Counted from the stretch's first letter, positions 1 to 5,880 are shown. The stretch: DNA of 6,241 nt from an uncultured Desulfobulbus sp. (GCA_946539945.1 CAMNHX010000106.1:1-6241); one strand, 5' to 3'. Notes: generated by a model not told the origin, from the letters alone. A program made the numbers and translations.

Positions 1-19
1 GGGCGCAATGCCCGGATGC

Positions 20-487
20 TCAACCTGCTTCAGGCGTCACAGCCTCTTCAGGCACAACCTGGACCAAAAGATGCGCAGTGGTCTGGTATCCGGTTCTGAC
101 CTGAACCCGGTACTCGCCCAGAACCTTGATCGGCTCGGAAAGCACGATGATCTTGCGGTCAATCGCAATGCCCATGCCGTCCAGAACCTCGGCAATGTCG
201 GTGGTGGTGACTGAACCAAAGAGGCGGGATTCGTCGCCAGCCCGTTTCTGGATGACCACCACCTTGCCTTCCAGCTTCTCGGCCAGGCTTTTGGCCTGGG
301 CCTGCTGCTCGGCCAGACGGGCAGCAATGGCCTGTTTTTCCTTTTCCAGACGGGCCAAAGAAGCCTTGCTGACCGGCACAGCCTTGCCGCTCGGAAACAG
401 GTAGTTTCTGGCGTAACCGGGCTTGACTTTGACAATCTCCCCTTCCTGACCCAGGGTGTCAATAGTTTCCTTCAGTATGATTTCCAT
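20..487 (-). CDS. rplI: 50S ribosomal protein L9
   Basis: Large-subunit ribosomal protein L9, which binds 23S rRNA near the base of the L1 stalk and reaches out along the ribosome surface. The 155-residue product is close to the usual 145-150. The N-terminal RNA-binding domain (about 1-50) carries the family hallmark GYARNYLFPSGKAVPV at 24-39. An Ala/Glu/Lys/Gln-rich connecting helix follows (about 41-74), then the C-terminal domain with RLFGSVTTTDIAE at 88-100. The ATG is preceded by AAGGAG with a 7-nt spacer, which fixes the start. It is the last gene of the rpsF-rpsR-rplI cluster, 20 nt after rpsR, and ends in TGA. Only 19 bases of downstream sequence are in the window, so the end of the operon cannot be judged. 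In related bacteria dnaB often follows (general knowledge, not seen here). Confidence 0.97.
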   Translation of the reverse strand: MEIILKETIDTLGQEGEIVKVKPGYARNYLFPSGKAVPVSKASLARLEKEKQAIAARLAEQQAQAKSLAEKLEGKVVVIQKRAGDESRLFGSVTTTDIAEVLDGMGIAIDRKIIVLSEPIKVLGEYRVQVRTGYQTTAHLLVQVVPEEAVTPEAG

Positions 488-507
488 GCGTCTTCTCCTT
501 CAAGCGC

Positions 508-747
508 TTACGGCTCTACCGTTCCGGTGTAGGGGAGCAGGGCCAGATGGCGCGCCCGCTTGACCGCCTCGTTGAGCTGGCGCTGGTGCTTGGCGCAGGT
601 GCCGTAGATGCGGCGGGGAATGATCTTGCCCCGTTCAGTTACCAGATTCTTCAGGCTGCGGATGTCCTTGTAATCAATGACCAGTTCCTTGTCTGTGCAG
701 AAACGGCAAACCCGACGGCGGGCAAACACTTTTCTTGGTGCAGGCAT
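508..747 (-). CDS. rpsR: 30S ribosomal protein S18
   Basis: Small-subunit ribosomal protein S18, which forms a heterodimer with S6 on the platform of the 30S subunit. The 79-residue product is of normal length. It shows the family signature from VCRFCTDK (13-20) through [19 protein letters not shown] to [16 protein letters not shown] (43-58) and [13 protein letters not shown] (61-73). Cys14, Cys17, Cys51 and His54 sit as CxxC plus CxxH and could form a zinc site of the C+ type known for several ribosomal proteins; metal binding is inferred. The start is set by AAGGAG 7 nt before the ATG. It lies 24 nt after rpsF and 20 nt before rplI on the same strand, so it is surely cotranscribed with them. 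The stop is TAA. Confidence 0.97.
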   Translation of the reverse strand: MPAPRKVFARRRVCRFCTDKELVIDYKDIRSLKNLVTERGKIIPRRIYGTCAKHQRQLNEAVKRARHLALLPYTGTVEP

Positions 748-771
748 AGTCTTTCTCCTTCTGTTCCGGGT

Positions 772-1269
772 TTACTCTTCTGACTCGTCTGAAGCCTCTT
801 CAGACTCCTCGTCATTTTCCTGGCCTTCCGTGTCCTGTCCGTCACTGTCACGGGTAGCCTCACGCCGACGGCTGCGGTTTCTGGCCTCTTCTTCAGCCTC
901 GGCAGCGTCACGGGCAGCACGGGCTGCGGCAACCTGGGCCAGCCGCTCCCGCTCCGCCTCCATGCCTGCCTCGTCAATGCTGTCTGCCAGCTTTACGGTG
1001 AGGTAGCGCAGAACCCGGTCATCGATGCGGAAGATGCGCTCAATTTCAGCCACAGCCTCGCCAGGCGCAGCGTAGTTGAGGTAGAAGTAATACCCTTGGC
1101 TCTCTTTTTTGATTTCATAAGCCAGCTTGCGCATCCCAGGGCGCTCAAGGGCAACCACAGCGCCGCTGAACTCACCGGTGATGATGCCAGTGATGCGCTC
1201 AATGATTTCAGTGAAAACAGCTTCGCCCAGATTGGGGCGCAGAACACAGGTCGTCTCGTAGTGACGCAT
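772..1269 (-). CDS. rpsF: 30S ribosomal protein S6 with long acidic C-terminal tail
   Basis: Small-subunit ribosomal protein S6, the partner of S18. I chose the ATG at 1269 because the protein then begins MRHYETTCVLRPN, the conserved S6 N-terminus, and AAGGAGG lies 4 nt upstream. The open frame continues upstream to 1398, but those 43 residues look like untranslated leader. The globular S6 domain covers about residues 1-97, including MRKLAYEIKKESQGYYFYLNY (46-66) and RIDDRVLRYLTVKL (81-94). Beyond it lies an Ala/Arg/Glu-rich, probably helical stretch (about 99-140). It ends in a 25-residue segment (141-165) with 14 Asp/Glu and no Lys or Arg, finishing in SEE. The total of 165 residues is longer than the roughly 95-135 usual for S6. 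First gene of the ribosomal operon, 24 nt before rpsR. Confidence 0.96.
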   Translation of the reverse strand: MRHYETTCVLRPNLGEAVFTEIIERITGIITGEFSGAVVALERPGMRKLAYEIKKESQGYYFYLNYAAPGEAVAEIERIFRIDDRVLRYLTVKLADSIDEAGMEAERERLAQVAAARAARDAAEAEEEARNRSRRREATRDSDGQDTEGQENDEESEEASDESEE

Positions 1270-1271
1270 TG

Positions 1272-1310
1272 GTCCTCCTTGCGGACGTTTGGCCCCTGCA
1301 CACGCAGGAG
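1272..1310 (-). promoter_or_regulatory. Structured rpsF leader around the ribosome binding site
   Basis: Read on the minus strand, a 7-bp hairpin (CTCCTGC-GTGT-GCAGGGG, one G-U pair, 1293-1310) is followed by a small stem GTCC/GGAC (1283-1286 with 1272-1275). The 7-nt loop of that stem presents much of the AAGGAGG Shine-Dalgarno of rpsF. A CCG triplet sits at the base of this loop. Bacterial rpsF leaders are known to carry an S6:S18-binding autoregulatory motif with a CCG element. I infer this may be such a site, but I could not compare it with the consensus. The Shine-Dalgarno itself (1274-1280) is certain. Confidence 0.35.
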
Positions 1311-1323
1311 CAAGAAGGTTGAC

Positions 1324-1349
1324 AAAAGCCGCGCCTGTTCGGGCGCGGC
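1324..1349 (-). terminator. Intrinsic terminator or attenuator between mazG and rpsF
   Basis: On the minus strand GCCGCGCC pairs perfectly with GGCGCGGC (8 bp, loop CGAACA), and the stem is followed at once by TTTT then GTC. The very GC-rich stem resembles a rho-independent terminator, though the T-run is short. It lies 87 nt after the mazG stop and 55 nt before the rpsF start. It most simply ends the aroB/PFK-2/mazG transcript. If the rpsF promoter is the candidate at 1370-1398, the hairpin would sit in the rpsF leader and could act as an attenuator or allow partial readthrough. Confidence 0.6.
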
Positions 1350-1369
1350 AACAACAGACAAAATTGGAG

Positions 1370-1398
1370 AATGTATTCGTTTTGCCCTTTCCCTGCAA
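1370..1398 (-). promoter_or_regulatory. Candidate sigma-70 promoter for rpsF operon
   Basis: On the minus strand TTGCAG (1393-1398) is separated by exactly 17 nt from TACATT (1370-1375). The -10 matches the consensus at four of six positions and the -35 at only three. It is the best-spaced pair I found in the mazG-rpsF gap. An alternative is TTGTCA at 1320-1325, a better -35 box right after the hairpin, but the sequence 17 nt further on (TGTGCA) is a poor -10. The call is tentative. Confidence 0.3.
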
Positions 1399-1435
1399 GG
1401 GAAAAGCAGCGGCAGACCGCAGGGGTGCGGGCAGT

Positions 1436-1840
1436 TCAGGGCTTCTGCCGCGCCTGCTTTTCTGCGGCCTTGATTTCAGCCCACTGCTGTTTCAGCTCTG
1501 CCTCGCTGCTTGCCCTGGAATCCCCAAACACGTGGGGATGCCGTCGTACCATCTTGGCCTGCGCATCCGCGCAAACCTCTTGCCAGGAAAAGACGCCCTG
1601 TTCCTCGTAGAGCCTTATGAGAAAGGTCAAAACAAAGAGCAGATCCCCGCTCTCCTCCCGCACTGCCGCCTGATCACCAGACTGCACAGCGCTGACCAGT
1701 TCCTCACACTCTTCCCGCAGATACTTGATCAGGCTTTCCGGGGTCTGCCGCTGATCCCAGGGACAGCCGCCCTCGCCGCGCAGACGGGCAACAAGGGCGG
1801 TCAGGGCAGCCAAACCTTCGGGCGCTTCCTGCATGGCCAT
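1436..1840 (-). CDS. mazG: Single-domain MazG-type nucleoside triphosphate pyrophosphohydrolase
   Basis: Probable house-cleaning enzyme of the all-alpha NTP pyrophosphatase superfamily, which hydrolyses NTPs or dNTPs to the monophosphate and pyrophosphate. The 134-residue product shows GGCPWDQRQTPESL (24-37) and the metal-binding pattern EECEEL (43-48) with ESGDLLF (63-69), i.e. ExxE plus ExxD. KMVRRHPHVFGD follows in the C-terminal part. E. coli MazG is about 263 residues with two repeats, so this is the one-domain form; the family is clear but the substrate is not. I place the start at the ATG at 1840, whose A is shared with the TGA stop of the upstream gene (TGATG). A GTG at 1843 and an ATG at 1834 are also possible. 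No strong Shine-Dalgarno is visible, which fits translational coupling. Confidence 0.92.
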   Translation of the reverse strand: MAMQEAPEGLAALTALVARLRGEGGCPWDQRQTPESLIKYLREECEELVSAVQSGDQAAVREESGDLLFVLTFLIRLYEEQGVFSWQEVCADAQAKMVRRHPHVFGDSRASSEAELKQQWAEIKAAEKQARQKP

Positions 1841-3081
1841 CACCAGCCCACCCAGGTGGCAGGTGCGCTCCGATAAGGGACCATCTCAAAGCTGCGCTTG
1901 TGTGGGTCAATGCGGATATGATAGTAGCGGTCCTGCGGCATATAGATGTAGGGGATTTCCTCTTCCTGCCGCGAGAGAAAGCGGGACAGGATCATCCGGT
2001 TCACTGCCCTATGGCCCACAATCATGATGTTTTCGTCGTAGTTGTTGAGATAAAAGACCTTTTTCAGACCCCGGCTGACCCGCTCGGCCATGGTGGCATA
2101 GCCCTCGCCTTCAGGATAAACGTAGCGGTACTTGTTCGGCCCGCGTTCCCGCGCCACTTCAGGCATCTTCTGGCGAACTTCCTCATAGGTCAGATGCTCG
2201 CAGACCCCGGCATAAATCTCGTTGAACTCCGGCAGGGCAATAATGGAACAGGGTGTCTGTCTGGCTGCGATGGGGCGAGCGGTTTGCAGGGTGCGGCGAT
2301 GGTTGCTGGTGAAGATGATGGGAATACGCACAGTGGCAAAGTGTTCGGCCAGGGCCTCGGCCTGTTCCTGTCCTCTGGCGGTCAGACCAGAGTCGCCGCC
2401 AATGCGGTTTTCCGTGTTGTACACGGTCTCGCCGTGGCGTACCAGAAAGAGGTTGCGCACTACCCTTGTGGTGATGATGTCCCGGATGCGGTCATAGTAG
2501 GGCAAGACCTCGCTGATGTGCTCCTGCAGGATGCAGGAGTCAAAGGAATCCACCAGAATACGGTTGGGTTCGTCGTCCAGGGGTTCGTAGATCTGCTCGT
2601 AGTTGGCGATGCGGCGGGTAAAGCTCTCCAGGGCCTGTTCCCTGGTCAGACCGCGAAACTCCGGCAGCTCTGCCTTGCGCTCCAGATTGGCGGTCAGGGC
2701 TTCTTCATCCGCGTTCAGGCACTCGATAAAGCACAGGGGAAGCGGTGCAAAGGCGCTCATGATCTTGCGCCGTCGCTCCCGCGTGATATTGGTGGCATCC
2801 AGAATGGCAACCTGACCGTCGCCAGCCAGAAAGGCTTGCGCAGCCTCAATGTTCCGGCGGGCGATGTCCTCCCGCAGGTGCAGGCCGTCCTGATTGTCCG
2901 GCGCAAAGAATCCGGCCTCGCTGCTGTCCTCGCCTGGCGCGATCTGGCGGCGCAGTTTGCCGTTGTTGAAGACCTCTACCCGCACACCGTCCAGTTCCAG
3001 CGTGCGCCCCAGTTTGCGGGCCATGGTGGATTTCCCTCGGGCAGGCAGACCGACCATGGCAATAACCAGTTTTGCTTTCAC
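1840..3081 (-). CDS. Bifunctional 6-phosphofructo-2-kinase/fructose-2,6-bisphosphatase
   Basis: Predicted cytoplasmic two-domain enzyme that makes fructose 2,6-bisphosphate from fructose 6-phosphate and ATP and hydrolyses it back. Numbering is from the GTG at 3081 (413 residues). The kinase half has Walker A GLPARGKST (11-19), VEVFNNGKLRRQ (36-47), LDATNITRERRRK (94-106, Asp95), Lys136 in NLERKAELPEF, and FTRRIANYE (154-162). The phosphatase half has LVRHGET (213-219, His216), NEIYAGVCEHLTYEEV (287-302, Glu288), NKYRYVYPEGEGY (316-328) and GHRAVNRM (356-363, His357). These match the known kinase and phosphatase active-site motifs of eukaryotic PFKFB proteins, so both activities look intact. 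The frame is open up to a GTG at 3192, but the extra 37 residues look non-conserved and lack a good ribosome site. GTG 3081 has GGGAGG 5 nt upstream. It follows aroB by 125 nt and overlaps mazG. A simpler histidine phosphatase or pure kinase is unlikely. Confidence 0.93.
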   Translation of the reverse strand: MKAKLVIAMVGLPARGKSTMARKLGRTLELDGVRVEVFNNGKLRRQIAPGEDSSEAGFFAPDNQDGLHLREDIARRNIEAAQAFLAGDGQVAILDATNITRERRRKIMSAFAPLPLCFIECLNADEEALTANLERKAELPEFRGLTREQALESFTRRIANYEQIYEPLDDEPNRILVDSFDSCILQEHISEVLPYYDRIRDIITTRVVRNLFLVRHGETVYNTENRIGGDSGLTARGQEQAEALAEHFATVRIPIIFTSNHRRTLQTARPIAARQTPCSIIALPEFNEIYAGVCEHLTYEEVRQKMPEVARERGPNKYRYVYPEGEGYATMAERVSRGLKKVFYLNNYDENIMIVGHRAVNRMILSRFLSRQEEEIPYIYMPQDRYYHIRIDPHKRSFEMVPYRSAPATWVGW

Positions 3082-3086
3082 AATAT

Positions 3087-3092
3087 CCTCCC
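3087..3092 (-). promoter_or_regulatory. Ribosome binding site deciding the PFK-2 start
   Basis: GGGAGG (within AAGGGAGG on the minus strand) lies 5 nt before the GTG at 3081. That GTG is followed 10 codons later by the Walker A loop, as expected for a kinase domain at the N-terminus. The alternative GTG at 3192 has only a weak purine stretch ahead of it. This is the main reason for choosing the shorter protein. Confidence 0.75.
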
Positions 3093-3206
3093 TTGCAGAC
3101 GGCAGACGCTCCAGGGTTGAGAGCGGTTCTGTTGAGAGAGCCTTGTTTTTTGCCGTGCGAAGCGCGGTCACTTGTCCCACTCCACTCTCCACTCTTTCTT
3201 TCTGCT

Positions 3207-4289
3207 TTATGCCGACTCCAGCACCTGCTGGAGCGCGGCCCTATCCACCTGATCCGTAACCATAACCTTGCCCAGTTCTGTGGGCAGGACAAAGAAGAGG
3301 CGACGCCCCATGTTTTTCTTGTCTGCCTGCATGAAGGCAGAGATGCGCTCACGGGAAAGCCCGGCAGGAATGGATGTGGGCAAGCCAAAGGCTGCCAGCA
3401 ACCGGGCGATCTCTGCCTCAAGGTCTGGCGGCGCATAGCCGCAGCGGGCAGATACAGCGGCAATCGCCACCATGCCCACAGACACGGCAAAGCCGTGCAG
3501 CAGGCTGAAGTTGGCGGCAGCTTCCACTGCATGACCGATAGTGTGCCCAAAGTTGAGCACCCGCCGTAGACCACCTTCCCGCTCGTCTTCCTCCACCACC
3601 CGGGCCTTCAGATCACAGCAGCGCGTAATCACGTAATTCAGACAGGCTTCGTCCAGCGCCAGCAGCTCTTCCCTGTGCTGGTCCAGATAGTGGAACAGGG
3701 AGGCATCCAGACTGACGCCGTACTTGATGACCTCGCCCATACCGCTCAAAAGCTGGTCTGTGGGCAGGGTGCGCAGCACCTCTGTGTCAATCAGCACCAG
3801 TTTGGGCTGGTAAAAAGTGCCCAGCAAATTCTTGCCTTCCGCGAGGTCCACCCCGGTCTTGCCGCCCACAGAGCTGTCAACCTGCGCCAACAGGGAGGTT
3901 GGAACCTGCACAAAGGGAATACCGCGCATATAGATGGCTGCCAGAAAACCGGCCATGTCGCCGCTGACTCCGCCGCCTAGGGCAATAATGACGTTACCTC
4001 GGTCAAAGCCGCTCAAGGTCATGGCCCGGGCCAGTTCTTCCACAGTGGCAAGCCGCTTGCTGGACTCGCCTGCCGGAAAGGTGAACAGTTCGCCGGAAAG
4101 CCCGGCAGACTTCAGCGAATCCAGCACGCTTTGACCGTACAGGGCAGCCACATTGTCATCGCTGACAACAGCGTAGCGCAGGGACCGGAGCTGGGCCTTC
4201 AGGTATTCGCCCAGTTTCGGGAGCAGACCGCTGCCAATGTGAATGGGATAGCTCCGCTCCTGAAGCCCGACTGTAAGTGTCCGTTCCAT
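3207..4289 (-). CDS. aroB: 3-dehydroquinate synthase
   Basis: Second enzyme of the shikimate pathway; an NAD- and metal-dependent synthase that cyclises DAHP to 3-dehydroquinate in the cytoplasm. The 360-residue length is typical. Visible motifs are the nucleotide-binding GGGVSGDMAGF (105-115), RGIPFVQVPTSLLAQVDSSV (122-141) with GGKTGV after it, GKNLLGTFYQPKLVLID (152-168), GMGEVIKYG (183-191), RRVLNFGHTIGHAVE (242-256) and LLHGFAVSVGM (263-273). Glu186, His249 and His265 correspond to the known zinc ligands. The overall pattern fits true dehydroquinate synthase better than the related deoxy-scyllo-inosose or sedoheptulose cyclases. The start is ATG 4289, with AAGGAG 5 nt upstream; an upstream frame extension to 4352 runs into the sat terminator and is rejected. 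A small hairpin (4311-4325) lies in the leader. No clear promoter is seen. The stop is TAA, 125 nt before the PFK-2 start. Confidence 0.96.
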   Translation of the reverse strand: MERTLTVGLQERSYPIHIGSGLLPKLGEYLKAQLRSLRYAVVSDDNVAALYGQSVLDSLKSAGLSGELFTFPAGESSKRLATVEELARAMTLSGFDRGNVIIALGGGVSGDMAGFLAAIYMRGIPFVQVPTSLLAQVDSSVGGKTGVDLAEGKNLLGTFYQPKLVLIDTEVLRTLPTDQLLSGMGEVIKYGVSLDASLFHYLDQHREELLALDEACLNYVITRCCDLKARVVEEDEREGGLRRVLNFGHTIGHAVEAAANFSLLHGFAVSVGMVAIAAVSARCGYAPPDLEAEIARLLAAFGLPTSIPAGLSRERISAFMQADKKNMGRRLFFVLPTELGKVMVTDQVDRAALQQVLESA

Positions 4290-4352
4290 AGAGTCTCCTT
4301 CTGTGCCGCGCCGGCAAAAGGCCGGACGCAAAGTGCCGCTGCAAAATGCCAC

Positions 4353-4387
4353 AAAAAAAGAGATTCCGCCAGAGGGCGGAATCTCTT
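4353..4387 (-). terminator. Rho-independent terminator of sat
   Basis: On the minus strand a perfect 13-bp stem AAGAGATTCCGCC/GGCGGAATCTCTT (4375-4387 with 4358-4370, 4-nt loop CTCT) runs into seven consecutive Ts (4353-4359). The last two stem pairs overlap the T-run. It starts 28 nt after the sat stop codon, so sat is probably transcribed alone, with aroB starting 63 nt beyond. A matching A-run is not present on the other side, so it is directional. Confidence 0.93.
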
Positions 4388-4415
4388 GTCCACAGAAAAA
4401 ACTGCGGAAAGGGGC

Positions 4416-5696
4416 TTACTTCATCTGGTCGCCAGAGGCAGCGTGCTGCATCTTGACCTCAACCTTCTCGGTCAGACCCTCATAGTACTTGCGCAGGATG
4501 ACCAGTACTTCCTCGCGGCCAAAGTGGTCAACCACTTCCTTGCCCTCGGAAAGCGCCTTGCGCAGCTTGGTGCCGGAAAGGATGACGCGGTCTTCCTTGG
4601 TGTGCGGGCAGGTCCGCATGGAAGCCATACCGTCGCACTTGTGGCAGTAGAAGGTCCAGTCGATCTTCAGCGGCTCGCAGAGCAGGTCCTTGGCCGGGTC
4701 GCCGGTTTTCGGGATGCGGTCAAAGATTTCCTGGGCCTCAAAGAGACCGTAGAAGTCGCCAACACCCGCATGGTCACGACCGATGATCATCCGGTTTACG
4801 CCATAGTTCTGGCGGAAGGTGGCGTGCAGCAGACCTTCACGCGGACCAGCATAGCGCATATCCAGCGGATAGCCAGCGCTATAGACGTTCTCCTTCACGA
4901 AGTAGTTGTCGATCAGGGTCTGGATGGCCTCAATGCGCACCTTGGCCGGAATGTCGCCGGGCTTCAGGTTGCCGATCAGGGAGTGGATCAGAACGCCGTC
5001 GCAGACCTCAACCGCGATCTTGGCCAGGAACTCGTGGGACCGGTGCATGGGGTTACGGAGCTGGAGAGCAGCCACGTTGTTCCACTTGCGCTCTTCAAAG
5101 AGTTTGCGGGTCTCGGCAGGACGCAGATATACGCCCTTGTACTCTGCCGGATACTCGCCTTCGGACAGTACCTTGACCGGGCCGGCCAGGTTGAACTCCT
5201 TCTGCGCCATAACCATCTTGACGCCAGGATGATCTTCCATTGCAACTGTCCAGAACTTGTCGTCTGCGGAATCCTCACCATGACCCTTGAAGACTTTCTC
5301 GCACTCCCACTTCTTGTCAGCCTCGGTCATTTCGTACTTCTCTTCCACCTTCATGGTGGCGAAGGTCTCGCCCTTGAAAACCAGCGCGATCTCGTCGCCT
5401 TCCTTGATGGCGTCGGCGTCAGCCTTGGACACGTCCAGAGTAATGGGCACAGGCCAGAAGGTGCCGTCTGCCATCTGGAACTTCTCGCACACACCCTTCC
5501 AGTCGGCCTTTTTCATGAAGCCGGTCAGCGGAGAGAAGCCGCCAATGCCCATCATGATCAGGTCGCCCTTGGCGCGCGGGCTGATCTCAACCTGCTTCAG
5601 GCCAGCAGCCTTCTTCAGTTCCGCCTCGCGGGCGCTCCCTTCCAGCAATGCGCAAACAAGACCCTTTCCTCCGTGTGGTGCAACCAAATTGCTCAT
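4416..5696 (-). CDS. sat: Sulfate adenylyltransferase (ATP sulfurylase), dissimilatory type
   Basis: Activates sulfate with ATP to adenosine 5'-phosphosulfate and pyrophosphate, the entry step of sulfate respiration, in the cytoplasm. The product has 426 residues, as expected for the monofunctional prokaryotic form; no APS-kinase domain follows. Motifs are [13 protein letters not shown] (212-224, the nucleotide/sulfate-binding QxRNP and HxxH), [12 protein letters not shown] (306-317) and VILSGTKLR (371-379). [15 protein letters not shown] (351-365) offers Cys351, Cys354, Cys363 and His365 as a tetrahedral metal site. The D. gigas enzyme is known to hold cobalt and zinc. The start is ATG 5696, with GAGAGGA 6 nt upstream; the frame extends to 5741 but those residues would lie within the leader hairpin. 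It has its own candidate promoter and terminator, consistent with a strongly expressed single gene. Codon choice looks highly biased, as in abundant proteins. Confidence 0.97.
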   Translation of the reverse strand: MSNLVAPHGGKGLVCALLEGSAREAELKKAAGLKQVEISPRAKGDLIMMGIGGFSPLTGFMKKADWKGVCEKFQMADGTFWPVPITLDVSKADADAIKEGDEIALVFKGETFATMKVEEKYEMTEADKKWECEKVFKGHGEDSADDKFWTVAMEDHPGVKMVMAQKEFNLAGPVKVLSEGEYPAEYKGVYLRPAETRKLFEERKWNNVAALQLRNPMHRSHEFLAKIAVEVCDGVLIHSLIGNLKPGDIPAKVRIEAIQTLIDNYFVKENVYSAGYPLDMRYAGPREGLLHATFRQNYGVNRMIIGRDHAGVGDFYGLFEAQEIFDRIPKTGDPAKDLLCEPLKIDWTFYCHKCDGMASMRTCPHTKEDRVILSGTKLRKALSEGKEVVDHFGREEVLVILRKYYEGLTEKVEVKMQHAASGDQMK

Positions 5697-5726
5697 GTGA
5701 TGTCCTCTCAAGTGTGAGTTGGAAGA

Positions 5727-5758
5727 GCTGTCTTCGGGCATCCCTTGCCCGGGACAGC
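5727..5758 (-). promoter_or_regulatory. Imperfect hairpin in the sat leader
   Basis: GCTGTC (5727-5732) pairs with GACAGC (5753-5758) and CGGGCA (5735-5740) with TGCCCG (5746-5751). That gives two 6-bp helices separated by a small TT/G internal loop and closed by a 5-nt loop. If transcription starts near 5783, as the candidate promoter suggests, this lies in the 5' untranslated region about 30 nt before the sat start codon. No T-run follows, so it is not a terminator. It could stabilise the mRNA or bind a regulator; that is inference. Confidence 0.55.
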
Positions 5759-5789
5759 CAGTAAAGGCACAGACTGAATAACGGGTGAA

Positions 5790-5818
5790 ACGCTAGCCGG
5801 ACCGGCACATAAAGTCAA
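5790..5818 (-). promoter_or_regulatory. Candidate sigma-70 promoter for sat
   Basis: On the minus strand TTGACT (5813-5818, five of six consensus bases) is followed after exactly 17 nt by TAGCGT (5790-5795, three of six). The -35 box begins 4 nt after the T-run of the upstream terminator, so sat is insulated from upstream transcription. The weak -10 may mean an activator is needed or that the true -10 is elsewhere. The implied leader is about 85-90 nt. In D. vulgaris sat is reported to be repressed by the NADH sensor Rex; I found no convincing Rex-type TTGTGAA palindrome near this promoter. Confidence 0.45.
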
Positions 5819-5822
5819 GCAG

Positions 5823-5866
5823 AAAAACCGATGGCTTGCATCAGAAAAATTGATGCAAGCCATCGG
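5823..5866 (-). terminator. Intrinsic terminator upstream of sat, 16-bp stem
   Basis: CCGATGGCTTGCATCA (5828-5843) is perfectly complementary to 5851-5866 across a 7-nt loop. On the minus strand the stem runs straight into TTTTT (5823-5827). On the plus strand no T-run follows, so it acts on transcripts coming from the right. No convincing gene lies between it and the window edge, so it probably ends a gene outside the window or one displaced by the repeat region. Confidence 0.85.
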
Positions 5867-5880
5867 CATGAGGTCATGCC
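5865..5880. promoter_or_regulatory. 16-bp dyad GGCATGAGGTCATGCC, possible operator
   Basis: Two perfect 7-bp half-sites, GGCATGA and TCATGCC, are separated by only two bases. The spacing is too tight for an RNA hairpin and resembles a DNA-binding site for a dimeric regulator. It lies next to the terminator, roughly 90 bp upstream of the presumed sat transcription start. I do not recognise the regulator, and chance palindromy cannot be ruled out. Confidence 0.3.

Noticed and set aside
1..19. GGGC/GCCC pairing just after rplI as a terminator
   Set aside because: Only 4 bp pair and the window ends before any T-run could be seen.
1900..3120. A 406-codon open frame on the plus strand opposite the PFK-2/FBPase-2 gene
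   Set aside because: It is a shadow of a gene with clear catalytic motifs; it has no convincing ribosome site and no recognisable protein features.
3137..3170. Possible aroB terminator in the aroB/PFK-2 gap
   Set aside because: Only a short broken stem (CCG, GC around TTC) is present, and on the transcribed strand it is followed by As, not Ts. The gap shows no convincing terminator or promoter.
3082..3192. N-terminal extension of the PFK-2 protein to the GTG at 3192
   Set aside because: The extra 37 residues show no kinase-like features and the ribosome site is weak, whereas GTG 3081 has GGGAGG at good spacing and places Walker A near the N-terminus.
4131..5717. A 528-codon open frame on the plus strand opposite sat and the 5' part of aroB
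   Set aside because: It mirrors strongly supported genes, spans a terminator and an intergenic gap, and its translation shows no recognisable domain. Long antisense frames are expected opposite GC-rich genes with biased codon use.
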